Assembly: GCA_964497495.1 (NCBI GenBank)
Contig: CAZCCZ010000013.1
Coordinates: 3,506-67,505, forward strand
Direction: 5' to 3'
Source of the DNA: CAXXOK01 sp964497495
GTDB taxonomy: Bacteria > Bacillota > Clostridia > Christensenellales > Aristaeellaceae
Length of the DNA: 64,000 bases
The notes under the pieces are model-generated. The model did not search any database. It worked only from the letters and a program-made list of their open reading frames with translations, and was not told where the DNA came from. Of this stretch, positions 27,222 through 35,068 are shown in pieces (positions within the stretch are counted from its first letter, which is position 1; every line of letters starts with the position of its first letter). The translations under genes and the position numbers were made by a program.

Positions 27222-27692
27222 ATGGACGAAATGCAATTCACCGAGGCGGTGCGGCGATACGAGAAGCTTCTGCTGCACATCGCCTGGTCGATGCTCGGCA
27301 ACGAGCAAGACTGCGCGGACGCCGTTCAGGAGGCCCTGCTGGCCGCGTGGCGGGGACGCAACCAACTGCGAAACCAACAGGCGGCGCGAGCGTGGCTGAC
27401 GCGCATTCAGGTGAACGCCTGCAAGGAAACGTTACGCAGACGGAAGCGCACGCGCACGGAAGAACTGCCGGAGGAGTTGCCCGCGCCGCCGCGCGTGGAT
27501 AACCTGCCTTTGCAGGAAGCGCTCGCCGCCCTGAACGAGAAGCTGCGCCTGCCCATCGTGTTGTATTATCTGGAAGGGTTCTCGGTGAGGGAAATTTCCC
27601 GGACCCTGCGCATACCGACCGGCACGGTGAAAAGCCGTATGGCGCAAGGACGAAAGACGCTTGGCGAACTGTTGAATACGGAAATCACGTAA
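27222..27692 (+). CDS. ECF-type RNA polymerase sigma factor
   Basis: The 156-residue protein has sigma-70 region 2 (residues about 10-70: LLLHIAWSMLGNEQDCADAVQEALLAAWRG) and region 4 (about 100-150: LPIVLYYLEGFSVREISRTLRIPTGTVKSRMAQGR). Region 3 is missing, as in all ECF factors. ATG 27222 with GGAGG seven bases upstream is chosen over an ATG 78 bases upstream, which has no ribosome binding site. It is followed within 15 bases by a membrane protein that is probably its anti-sigma partner, and then by a secreted protein. It would switch on an envelope or stress regulon, likely including its own genes. Confidence 0.92.
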   Translation: MDEMQFTEAVRRYEKLLLHIAWSMLGNEQDCADAVQEALLAAWRGRNQLRNQQAARAWLTRIQVNACKETLRRRKRTRTEELPEELPAPPRVDNLPLQEALAALNEKLRLPIVLYYLEGFSVREISRTLRIPTGTVKSRMAQGRKTLGELLNTEIT

Positions 27693-27706
27693 ACGGGGTG
27701 ACGAAT

Positions 27707-28798
27707 GTGAAACTGGATTCCGAATGGTTGGGTTCCGCCTTCCCGGAGCACAGCGCGGTTTTCGATCTGGCGGTGGATCGGACGCTCAACCGCATCCATA
27801 CGCAGGCGGAACTGGAACGGCAAATGGCGCGGAAAACGCAGCTGAGGCGCGTAGGCGGCTGGGCCCTCGCGGGCCTGCTGGCGCTCGCGGGCGTGCTGGG
27901 CGTCGCGGAAGGTGCGCGCTTGGGCGTGTTCGATTTCCTGCTCGGGCGGGAGGACGTTCTGCCGCAGGCGGACGAGCTGGTGCGAAAGGACGCGGCGGCG
28001 ATGCGGATCGGCCAAACCGAGCTTGCGGCCACGGAGACCGTATTCGACGGGGCCGCGCTGCGCATAACGCTGAGCGTGCGACGGCCGGATATCGGCCGCC
28101 CGCTGACGGCGGAGGATCTGGATGCGGACGGCGACTTCGCGCGGGCGCTGGCGGACGACGGCGTAACGGCCCTGGGAGGCTTCGACTGGTTTACGGTGGA
28201 CGGCATCAAGTACGGCATGACGGCGGGAAGCGGCGGGGAGACGGTTACAGGCAAGCAGGACGGCGAAGCGGCGGTCTACTTCGAGCTGCGGTTCGCCGAC
28301 ACTCCCCTGCCGGACAAGGACTTTACCGTCGGCCTGCCCTTGGGCGGGAACGGCGCGGAGCTGCTGAACATCCCGATCGTGCGCGCTTCCACGGCCGCCG
28401 TACGGGACGCGACGCCCGCCGAGCCGTTCGCCGTGGGCGGGGGAACGCTGACGGTACTGAAGGCGGCACTGTCCCCGATCCGCACGTACGTCACGATTAG
28501 GCTGGATTTCCCGGAAAGCGTAGGCGAGGAAGCGGCGCAACCGTATCTGGACGCGTGGCGGAGTTACTGCCTGGCGGACGCGCAGGGGAACGCGGCGTGC
28601 GAATTGGACGAACCGTATGGCGACGGCCTGCCCGCCGGAGAAACGGACGACGCGCGCCACCTGTGGGTGCAGGCCGAGGGCGCGCCGGTGAAGGACGCGC
28701 CGGAAACGTTGTACCTGGCCCCGATAGCATACGACGAACAAGGCGGCCTGTGCGCGGACATGAGTCTGGCCGTGCCGCTGGCCGAAGAGAAGGAGTGA
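27707..28798 (+). CDS. Putative anti-sigma factor, single-pass membrane protein (DUF4179-like)
   Basis: The 363-residue protein has a short cytoplasmic N terminus (about 45 residues, mostly helical and charged), one transmembrane helix near residues 48-66 (GGWALAGLLALAGVLGVAEG) and a large extracytoplasmic part rich in beta strands. This layout and its place directly after an ECF sigma gene suggest a membrane anti-sigma factor similar to the DUF4179 group. No zinc-binding HxxxCxxC motif is present. GTG 27707 is chosen, eight bases after GGGG; a GTG nine bases upstream is an alternative. The sensed signal is unknown. Confidence 0.7.
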   Translation: MKLDSEWLGSAFPEHSAVFDLAVDRTLNRIHTQAELERQMARKTQLRRVGGWALAGLLALAGVLGVAEGARLGVFDFLLGREDVLPQADELVRKDAAAMRIGQTELAATETVFDGAALRITLSVRRPDIGRPLTAEDLDADGDFARALADDGVTALGGFDWFTVDGIKYGMTAGSGGETVTGKQDGEAAVYFELRFADTPLPDKDFTVGLPLGGNGAELLNIPIVRASTAAVRDATPAEPFAVGGGTLTVLKAALSPIRTYVTIRLDFPESVGEEAAQPYLDAWRSYCLADAQGNAACELDEPYGDGLPAGETDDARHLWVQAEGAPVKDAPETLYLAPIAYDEQGGLCADMSLAVPLAEEKE

Positions 28799-28804
28799 CG
28801 AACG

Positions 28805-30034
28805 ATGAAGATGAAACGAACGATGAGCAAACGGCTTGCGGCGCTTGCCGCGATAACGGCGGCCCTGTGCCTGTGCGCCGCGCTGCCTCCGGGAGCGGCG
28901 GCGGAAAGCGATGCTTTAACAATGGCGCAATACCGGGAAACCGTGCCGGACAGCGTCCAGTTCGTGATCGACGGGCAAACGTACGACGTACCCGTCACCC
29001 TGCCGGACGAGGACACGCTGCCCGTAATCGTGACTCAAATGGCTACGTTCAACTCGACGGACGCCCATACGGTCTATCCCCTTCGGAAGGGGTTGCCGAA
29101 ATACGTCCGGGAAGCGTCCCTTGCGTGGGATTACGACGGTTCCCCCTTTCTGGACTTCTCGCAGGAAGCGTCCGACGGAAGGCTGGAAGGCAAGGCGGAC
29201 GCCGCCGACCGCGCGGCGTTGCCGGAAGGCTCCGCCCCGCCGGAAAACGACGCCACGGTAGACGACGTCATGAACCTGATTCAGACGAACCTTTTGCGCT
29301 TCGATTGCGACGTTCAGCCCGACCTGCGCGTGCTCCGGGCGACGGCCATGAGCGGTCTGTACCGGATGAAAAAGGTGAAGGCGAGCGACGGCACCGCGAC
29401 ATGGACGGAATACGCCGTGGACGATACGAAGCCGGTGAAAAACGCGGGCAAGGGCAGCTGGGAGCTTGCGATTGCGCAGTACCTGCACGGGGCGCAGATT
29501 TTTGCCCATTACGACCCGTACGGCCGGTATAATCCGCCTGCGGAGGCAGGCGAGTGGTACAGCCATTATGATATCTACGCCCACTACATGGACGTGGAGA
29601 ACTTTAATATCCATCTCGGCCTGGCCAAAGAGACAGGGGTCGTGAAGGAGAACGCCGACCTGCTGCCGTTTGACCGGATCGTGGAGAGCATTCGGCAGCG
29701 CATCGACGAAGGAAAGCTGAAAAGCATCTATGGGCTCACGCTCGGGTACTCGGTCAAGATCGCCAAAGGGGACGCTTTTTGGGCCGAGAAAATGGACTTC
29801 AACAACAATTGCCGTTTCGTACTGGTGCCGGAATGGCGCATCCTCGGATACGACCTGAAGGATTATAGCAACACCAACGTCATCGGGTACAGCCAGCCCG
29901 ACCGGGAGGCGATCCTGGACCCCGGACATGCCAGCCCCTACGGGCTGAACTACGAGCTTCGGCTGGACGCGGCCACGGGGGAACCGGTGCTGGACTACGC
30001 GGCGATGAAGTACGACCTGAACGGGGCGCAATAA
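28805..30034 (+). CDS. Secreted protein of unknown function in the ECF sigma unit
   Basis: The 409-residue protein has a basic start and hydrophobic signal sequence (residues 1-33, ending near GAAAES). The mature part has mixed alpha/beta composition, with a region around residue 310 (LTLGYSVKIAKGDAFWAEK) and LVPEWRILGYDL resembling lipoprotein-like sensors of Clostridia (tentatively DUF6034). No lipobox cysteine is visible, so it is probably released or wall-held. It lies six bases after the putative anti-sigma gene and ends the transcript at a strong terminator. It may be an output or a co-sensor of the ECF system. Confidence 0.7.
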   Translation: MKMKRTMSKRLAALAAITAALCLCAALPPGAAAESDALTMAQYRETVPDSVQFVIDGQTYDVPVTLPDEDTLPVIVTQMATFNSTDAHTVYPLRKGLPKYVREASLAWDYDGSPFLDFSQEASDGRLEGKADAADRAALPEGSAPPENDATVDDVMNLIQTNLLRFDCDVQPDLRVLRATAMSGLYRMKKVKASDGTATWTEYAVDDTKPVKNAGKGSWELAIAQYLHGAQIFAHYDPYGRYNPPAEAGEWYSHYDIYAHYMDVENFNIHLGLAKETGVVKENADLLPFDRIVESIRQRIDEGKLKSIYGLTLGYSVKIAKGDAFWAEKMDFNNNCRFVLVPEWRILGYDLKDYSNTNVIGYSQPDREAILDPGHASPYGLNYELRLDAATGEPVLDYAAMKYDLNGAQ

Positions 30035-30047
30035 GCCTTACAGGCAA

Positions 30048-30087
30048 ACGGTCGGGGAGGCGGGCGTACGCCCGCCTCCCCGACCGT
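30048..30087. terminator. Long perfect hairpin between convergent genes
   Basis: A 19-bp perfect stem (30048-30066 with 30069-30087, from ACGGTCGGGG to its complement) with a two-base loop lies between the ECF unit and trpB2. T-rich bases on both sides make it a likely bidirectional terminator. Confidence 0.85.
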
Positions 30088-30113
30088 TCCGTTTCCCCGG
30101 CAAAGAGCCGCGA

Positions 30114-31460
30114 TTATCTCGCCAGAATTTCTGCGTCCATGGGGATGGAATCCGTCATCGTTCCGTCCAGATAGCTGGCGTAGGCGCTCATGTCGAAGTA
30201 GCCCGTGCCGGACAGCCCGAACAGGATGGTCTTGGCTTCGCCGGTTTCGCGGCACCGCACCGCCTCGTCCATGGCGCAGCGGATGGCGTGGGCGCTTTCC
30301 GGCGCGGGCAGGATGGTCTCCAGCCGGGCGAACTTCACCGCCGCGTCGAACACGGCGGTTTGCTCGTAGCTCACCGCTTCCAGATAGCCGCCCGCGTACA
30401 GCTTGGAAATAATGGGGCTCATGCCGTGGTACCGCAGGCCGCCCGCGTGGTTGGGCGAGGGGATGAATTCCGCGCCCAGCGTGTACATCTTTGCCATGGG
30501 CGTGATCTTGCCGGTGTCGCAGAAATCGTACTCGTAGCGGCCGCGCGTGAGGGAGGGGCAGCTGGCGGGCTCCACCGCGACGTAGCGGGTGCCCTTCCGC
30601 TTGCCCTGCAGCGTGTCCCGCATGAAGGGGGCCAGCAGGCCGCCCAGGTTGCTGCCGCCGCCCGCGCACCCGATAACGACGTCCGGGTACTCGCCGAACT
30701 CCGTCAGCGCCTCGTAGCTCTCCAGCCCGATCACGGACTGGTGCAGAAGCACCTGATTGAGCACCGAGCCCAGCGCGTAGCGGCAGTCCGGCGTGGTTAC
30801 GGCCTTCTCCACCGCTTCGGAGATGGCGCAGCCCAGACTGCCGGTGGTGTTGAGGCCCTTGGCCAGAATGGCGCGGCCCGCCTGCGTGGTGTCGCTGGGG
30901 CTGGCCAGCACGTTGGCGCCGAAGGTGCGCATTACGTCCTTGCGGTAGGGCTTCTGCTCGTAGGAACCGCGAACCATGAACACCGTCAGTGCCAGCCCGA
31001 AGACCGCGCAGGCTTCCGCCAGCGCCGTGCCCCACTGGCCCGCGCCCGTCTCGGTGGTCAGCGATTTCAGGCCCTGCGCCCTGGCGTAATACGCCTGCGC
31101 AAGCGCGGAGTTGAACTTGTGGCTGCCGGAGGTGTTGTTGCCCTCGAACTTGTAGTAGATGTGCGCGGGGGTTTTCAGGGCCTCCTCCAGACGGTAGGCG
31201 CGGATGATGGGCGAGGGGCGGAAGATGCGGTACATATCCTGCACAGGCTTGGGAATCTCGAACTCGGCCGTGTCGTCGTCCAGTTCCTGCTTAATCAGCT
31301 CGTCGCAGAACACGGGGCGCAGATCGTCGAACGCCACGGGCTTTCCGGTGCCGGGGTTGACGAGCGGATCGGGCTTGTCCCGCATGTCGGCGCGAAGGTT
31401 GTACCACGCTCTGGGCAGCTTCTCCTCGGGCAGGTAGTACCGGTAAGGGATGTTTTTCAC
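30114..31460 (-). CDS. trpB2: TrpB2-type tryptophan synthase beta-like protein
   Basis: The 448-residue protein belongs to the long TrpB2 group of PLP enzymes that turn indole (and serine or phosphoserine) into tryptophan without TrpA. The PLP lysine lies in EGNNTSGSHKFNSALAQAYY, the catalytic loop in TETGAGQWGTALAEA, and the phosphate loop in CAGGGSNLGG. The N terminus (YRYYLPEEKLPRAWYNLRAD) is the TrpB2 extension. The start is GTG 31460 with AAGGAGG eight bases upstream. No trpA or other trp gene is nearby. It is controlled by a tryptophan T-box, which supports a real role in tryptophan supply, probably indole salvage. Confidence 0.94.
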   Translation of the reverse strand: MKNIPYRYYLPEEKLPRAWYNLRADMRDKPDPLVNPGTGKPVAFDDLRPVFCDELIKQELDDDTAEFEIPKPVQDMYRIFRPSPIIRAYRLEEALKTPAHIYYKFEGNNTSGSHKFNSALAQAYYARAQGLKSLTTETGAGQWGTALAEACAVFGLALTVFMVRGSYEQKPYRKDVMRTFGANVLASPSDTTQAGRAILAKGLNTTGSLGCAISEAVEKAVTTPDCRYALGSVLNQVLLHQSVIGLESYEALTEFGEYPDVVIGCAGGGSNLGGLLAPFMRDTLQGKRKGTRYVAVEPASCPSLTRGRYEYDFCDTGKITPMAKMYTLGAEFIPSPNHAGGLRYHGMSPIISKLYAGGYLEAVSYEQTAVFDAAVKFARLETILPAPESAHAIRCAMDEAVRCRETGEAKTILFGLSGTGYFDMSAYASYLDGTMTDSIPMDAEILAR

Positions 31461-31531
31461 GGTGGGTTCCTCCTTCGTAATTTTTCGCCGGTTGCAAGGG
31501 ACGGTGTGAACCGGGGGTTTTTCCGGGAAAC

Positions 31532-31813
31532 AAAAAAGCCTGCCCCATATTCCTATGGGACAGGCTTGATCTTTTGCCTGCGGTACCACCCGTATTGCCG
31601 ATTGCTCGGCCGCTCGCTTTCGCATACCAGCATATGCGCTTCGCGGATAACGGGTGAAGCTCCCGTCGGTCGCTAGCGGCCGGGCCCGCGCCCTTCGCCG
31701 TTCGCTCCGCCCTCGGCGGTCCATTCAGCGTGTGCCCTCATGCCGCACTCCCACCGCCGGCGGCTCTCTTTGAATCGGGCGAAGCGCCTACTCCTCCGCG
31801 TCACAGGTTTATG
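31532..31813 (-). promoter_or_regulatory. T-box riboswitch leader, tryptophan-specific (specifier TGG)
   Basis: Reading the minus strand, the leader has an AG-rich stem I start (GGAGTAGG), an apical AGAGAG-type element, and then GAATGGACC with specifier codon TGG at 31723-31721. The conserved T-box GGGTGGTACCGC follows (31591-31580), then a terminator hairpin AAGCCTGTCCCATA/TATGGGGCAGGCTT with a T run (31567-31532). Uncharged tRNA-Trp would pair with the specifier and the T-box and prevent termination. It is read into trpB2. Confidence 0.93.
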
Positions 31814-31818
31814 GAAGC

Positions 31819-31847
31819 ACTATACCCGAAGCGGAAACGGTTGTCAA
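31819..31847 (-). promoter_or_regulatory. Promoter of the T-box-trpB2 transcript
   Basis: Perfect TTGACA (31847-31842), 17 bases, TATAGT (31824-31819), just upstream of the T-box leader. Confidence 0.85.
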
Positions 31848-31936
31848 TAGCCGGAATGAAAATTTCCATACGGGTTCCCGCCGCTTTGACGGCGACCCGC
31901 TTTCCAGACGAACGCGGGCCGCCCCGCATCTCCGCG

Positions 31937-32128
31937 CTAGAAACTCTGGCTGTCTGTGGGGTTGTTAAGCACGCCCAGCACCACCAGCAGCTGCAGCGCG
32001 CCCGCGATCAGGGCGTTGAAAGCGTCGCTTACGCCCGTGTCGAACACGCCCAGCAGCACCAGAAGGGATAACAGCTGCGCCGCGATGGACGTCCACACCA
32101 CAGGGGATTTCAAACGGTTTTGATCCAT
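31937..32128 (-). CDS. Phage holin
   Basis: The 63-residue protein has two hydrophobic stretches (about residues 12-30 and 38-55) separated by a short polar turn and starts with MDQNRLKSPVVWTSIAAQLLSLL, typical of small holins of Firmicutes phages. It would form membrane lesions that release the endolysin. It lies directly downstream of the XhlA-like gene (11-base gap) and is the last gene of the structural block. AGGAACG precedes its ATG. Confidence 0.8.
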   Translation of the reverse strand: MDQNRLKSPVVWTSIAAQLLSLLVLLGVFDTGVSDAFNALIAGALQLLVVLGVLNNPTDSQSF

Positions 32129-32139
32129 GCTCGTTCCTC

Positions 32140-32382
32140 CTATTCTTCGTACAGGGCGATTTCGTCTATTCGCCTGTCCGCGGCTTTCAGCTGTTCGCCC
32201 AGCACGTCCAGCCGCTTTTCCGCGCAGTACATCCGGTCGATCACCGAATTGTGCTTGTCCACCTTCTTTTCCAACTGCTCCAGCCGGTAGTTGATCAGCT
32301 TGTTGGATACCAGGATGCCGCCGAACGTGCCGGCCAGCGTTCCCAGCAGCGACAGCAGCGCGACCAGAACGCCCTCGTTCAT
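32140..32382 (-). CDS. XhlA-like phage lysis accessory protein
   Basis: The 80-residue protein has one N-terminal membrane helix (about residues 5-28) followed by a heptad-like charged coiled coil (YRLEQLEKKVDKHNSVIDRM and onward). This layout matches XhlA/BhlA-type accessory proteins encoded beside holins, which may assist membrane disruption. Its ATG overlaps the stop codon of the endolysin gene (ATGA), so the three lysis genes are translationally coupled. A role as spanin-like or holin partner is inferred from position. Confidence 0.7.
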   Translation of the reverse strand: MNEGVLVALLSLLGTLAGTFGGILVSNKLINYRLEQLEKKVDKHNSVIDRMYCAEKRLDVLGEQLKAADRRIDEIALYEE

Positions 32383-33212
32383 CAGGCCTGCGCCTCCTCC
32401 GCTGCGGCCTGCCGGGCCGCCGCCAGCGCCGCCCACGTCTGTGGGCCTACCACGCCGTCTACGGCAAGGCCCCGCGCCTGCTGGAAGGCGCGCACCGCCG
32501 CGCCGGTGGCCGCGCCGAAATCTCCGTCCGCGCCGTAGCCGCCCAGATCGTAGCCCAGACCGCCCAGCCATGTCTGCAGGCGGCGCACCGCGCCGCCCCG
32601 GCAGCCCTTTTTCACAGCATAGAAGGAGGCCGGGTCCGTTGCGGCCGCCGTGGCCGACGAAGAAGCCGCCCGCACCGTTCCCGCCTCGGCGTCCTCCGCC
32701 CGCGTGAGCGCGGCCTGTTGCGTTCCGGTCAGCCCGTAATCCACCCACGGAGCCAGACCCACACGGTTCCAACCGCCGTTGGGGATCGTTTTGCCCGCAA
32801 ACCTGCTTTCGGCCACCATCCCGCGGGAACTGCTGGCGTGTAGCGCGCAGTCGCCCAGATATACGCCCATGTGCTCCGCGTTGCCCATGCCGTCGCCGAC
32901 GTATTTCGCGGGCGCGCCCTCCGCCTCCCAGATGAACACCAGCGCGCCGCCCGGCACGCAGCCGAAGGCATCCGCGCATGCCTCGGGCGTACCCGTCCAA
33001 ACGCACCTGCGCCAATGCGCGTTGCTGCCCGCGAGGTCGCACTCGGCCTTTGGCACGCCGCAACGAATCAGCAGATATTCCGCCAGCCCCTGGCAATCCA
33101 TGCCGGAAAGCGACATGCCGTTGGAAACGTACGGTATGGCCGTCTGCCGCGCATAGGCAAGCAGTTCCTTACCGGCGGCAATCAGCGCCGCGTTGGTGAT
33201 GATCGTTGCCAT
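32382..33212 (-). CDS. Endolysin: NlpC/P60-like peptidase with peptidoglycan-binding domain
   Basis: The 276-residue protein begins with an NlpC/P60-like cysteine peptidase domain (about 1-155). The catalytic cysteine is Cys40 in SLSGMDCQGLAEYLL and the histidine lies in NAEHMGVYLGD. After an alanine/threonine-rich linker comes a PG_binding_1 domain (about 205-265: KKGCRGGAVRRLQTWLGGLGY through DGDFGAATGAAVRAFQQARG to VDGVVGPQTWAAL). It would cut peptide bonds in host peptidoglycan for particle release. There is no signal peptide, so it depends on the holin. The catalytic pair looks intact. Confidence 0.88.
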   Translation of the reverse strand: MATIITNAALIAAGKELLAYARQTAIPYVSNGMSLSGMDCQGLAEYLLIRCGVPKAECDLAGSNAHWRRCVWTGTPEACADAFGCVPGGALVFIWEAEGAPAKYVGDGMGNAEHMGVYLGDCALHASSSRGMVAESRFAGKTIPNGGWNRVGLAPWVDYGLTGTQQAALTRAEDAEAGTVRAASSSATAAATDPASFYAVKKGCRGGAVRRLQTWLGGLGYDLGGYGADGDFGAATGAAVRAFQQARGLAVDGVVGPQTWAALAAARQAAAEEAQA

Positions 33213-33233
33213 GGCAAAGCCTCCCCGTCAAAT

Positions 33234-33255
33234 GAGCGGGCGTCGACGCCCGCTC
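33234..33255. terminator. Perfect 22-base palindrome between XkdX and endolysin genes
   Basis: The arms GAGCGGGCGTC and GACGCCCGCTC are perfectly complementary. There is no T tract, so it may be a processing or attenuation hairpin separating tail and lysis messages. Confidence 0.5.
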
Positions 33256-33278
33256 GATGCCCCGAACGTCCGGGATTT

Positions 33279-33410
33279 TTACAGCTTCCCGGTCAGTTCC
33301 GCGTACTGCGCCTCGGTGATCCGCCCCACCGCGAAGAACACGTCGATCTTCTCCCGCAATCCGTCCGTGGCCCCGCGCTCGATCAGCCGCTTCAAGACCT
33401 CATACAGCAT
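33279..33410 (-). CDS. XkdX-family phage protein
   Basis: This 43-residue frame starts ATG 33410 behind GGAGGTG. It reads MLYEVLKRLIERG, then a charged helix, and FFAVGRITEAQYAELTG near the end, the hallmark of the XkdX family found after tail-fibre genes in Firmicutes phages. Its function is unknown. It begins three bases after the stop of the XkdW-like gene and is followed by the 22-base palindrome. Confidence 0.88.
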   Translation of the reverse strand: MLYEVLKRLIERGATDGLREKIDVFFAVGRITEAQYAELTGKL

Positions 33411-33413
33411 CGC

Positions 33414-33764
33414 TTACACCTCCCCGGAAAGGCCCAACTGCGTCAGGGCCAGTTGATATTGCGTATCCACGATCAGGCTTTCCAGCGCGTCCAGCCGGTC
33501 GTTCACCACGTCTCCCGGCGCCGGTTCGGCGGGCGGAAAGGCGGCGGCCAGTTCCGTCGCAGTGGCTTCGTCCGTCCATGCGCCGTTACTCCATCGGGGT
33601 TTCAGCGGCGTGTGCGTCACTCCGTTAGTCACGATCAGCGCGTCGTTCAGATAATCAACGGCCTGTTCGCCGTCCCGAAGATTGTAGCCCGGCAGCTTCC
33701 CGGCTTCGCCCTGCTGCACGCAAAGCTCCACCATATAACCGTTTGCGTCCACGATGGTTTTCAT
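33414..33764 (-). CDS. Small phage protein in the XkdW/fibre-accessory position
   Basis: The 116-residue protein lies between the fibre and XkdX genes, where PBSX-type phages have XkdW. It starts MKTIVDANGYMVELCVQ, contains GYNLRDGEQAVDYLN and RWSNGAWTDEAT (a short chaperone-like or fibre-assembly pattern), and ends with a helical region. The first methionine has AGGAGGG upstream. I cannot assign a defined domain; a role in fibre assembly is inferred from position only. Confidence 0.65.
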   Translation of the reverse strand: MKTIVDANGYMVELCVQQGEAGKLPGYNLRDGEQAVDYLNDALIVTNGVTHTPLKPRWSNGAWTDEATATELAAAFPPAEPAPGDVVNDRLDALESLIVDTQYQLALTQLGLSGEV

Positions 33765-33776
33765 GGGTATCCCTCC

Positions 33777-35066
33777 TTATCGGTCGATGCAGGTATAGCG
33801 CAGCGTGACGCTCAAAGCGGTTTGCGCCTCATAGGAGCCTTTCCAGATCGTCAACTGCGTACCGGTGAACGTATCGACGTATACGCTATACGCAGAGGCA
33901 TCGGTATAAGACACCGCTGATAGAGCATATTTCGGAAGCGGAGAGTTGCCGTTACCTAAAACGGACTTTTCATAAACCACCGTACGAAACGTCCCGAGGC
34001 TGGAAATCCCGTGCGCGATGCTGTTCATCCCGTTTGCGAGGGTCGCCACGACGGTTTTCTCGTAGATTTTTCGCCCGTCCGTCCACAGCTCGCCGGTAAA
34101 GTGCTCCGCATAAAGGCAGGCTTTTCCGGTGACCTGCTCCCATGGCGTCCACGGGCCGCCGTTTCGGCTGCGGTAGTACACCGGCCCGTCGCTCGTATAC
34201 GCCCATTCCGACTGATACCCCGCCGTGCCCCACATGATGACTTCCAGGTTGAAATACGGCGTCGGCAGCGTCCCGGTAGTCACTTCCGGCCAGCAGTTCC
34301 ACAAGCCGTTGTGCGGCGGCTCGTCGATGTTGAAAGCACCGGGATTATCCGTGCATACGTTCGGGAGGCGCACATTCAAGGCGTTGTTCAGTTGGGTGAT
34401 CAGGTTCAGCAGGTTGCCCGCCACGTCCCCGGAAAGTGCGTTTCGCACGGAGACGAACCAGTTGTCGAACGCCGCCTCCCGCCCCGTCCGGAAGGCCGCG
34501 AGATCCGCCGCGATCTGCCGGTAGTAGGCTGTGGTGTCGGTATCCGCGATGATCGAGGCCACCACGCCGCAGCGGCCGGTGTCCAGCCGGGTGTCGGTGA
34601 TGCGTTCCTGCGGGACGGTCGCCGCGCCTTTGGCGATAAAAAGGTTGGCCAGCCCCAGCTCCCATACGCTCGCGTTGCGCGTCAGCGCCGGGGCGGCGGG
34701 CGACGCGGCTGCGGTTCCCTTGACCACATACAGGTCGATGGACAGCGCCGACAGCGTCAGGTTCAGCCGGAGAACCACGCTGTCGATGCGGTCCTGCGCC
34801 GCGTCCGCCGCCTGCACGGCCAGCGTGCGGTCGGCATCCTCGTATACCTGCCGTCCGTTGATGTTCGCGTAGCCCGGACGCACCTTCACCGTCATGCCCT
34901 CGGCCGCCGCGACCTGAAAACAGGTGGAATCGTTGCCGAACACGCCGTTGCTAAAATACCGGGACAGGATTTTCGCAAGCACGTCCGAACTGTACGCCCT
35001 GCTGTAAACGGGGTTTCCCTGCGCGTCCTGCGTCACCGTGGAATCGAAAGGCCATGATACCGCCAT
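33777..35066 (-). CDS. Phage tail fibre/baseplate upper protein
   Basis: The 429-residue protein begins with a baseplate-attachment domain like those of Firmicutes phage receptor-binding proteins (WPFDSTVTQDAQGNPVYSRAY, then YFSNGVFG and KVRPGYANINGRQVY). A helical stalk near residues 200-235 follows, then a beta-rich C-terminal region rich in Tyr, Trp, Ser and Thr that would contact the cell surface. It begins with ATG 35066 behind GGAGGG. It lies three bases downstream of the Gp37-like gene and before the XkdW-like gene. The host receptor is unknown. Confidence 0.78.
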   Translation of the reverse strand: MAVSWPFDSTVTQDAQGNPVYSRAYSSDVLAKILSRYFSNGVFGNDSTCFQVAAAEGMTVKVRPGYANINGRQVYEDADRTLAVQAADAAQDRIDSVVLRLNLTLSALSIDLYVVKGTAAASPAAPALTRNASVWELGLANLFIAKGAATVPQERITDTRLDTGRCGVVASIIADTDTTAYYRQIAADLAAFRTGREAAFDNWFVSVRNALSGDVAGNLLNLITQLNNALNVRLPNVCTDNPGAFNIDEPPHNGLWNCWPEVTTGTLPTPYFNLEVIMWGTAGYQSEWAYTSDGPVYYRSRNGGPWTPWEQVTGKACLYAEHFTGELWTDGRKIYEKTVVATLANGMNSIAHGISSLGTFRTVVYEKSVLGNGNSPLPKYALSAVSYTDASAYSVYVDTFTGTQLTIWKGSYEAQTALSVTLRYTCIDR

Positions 35067-35068
35067 CG

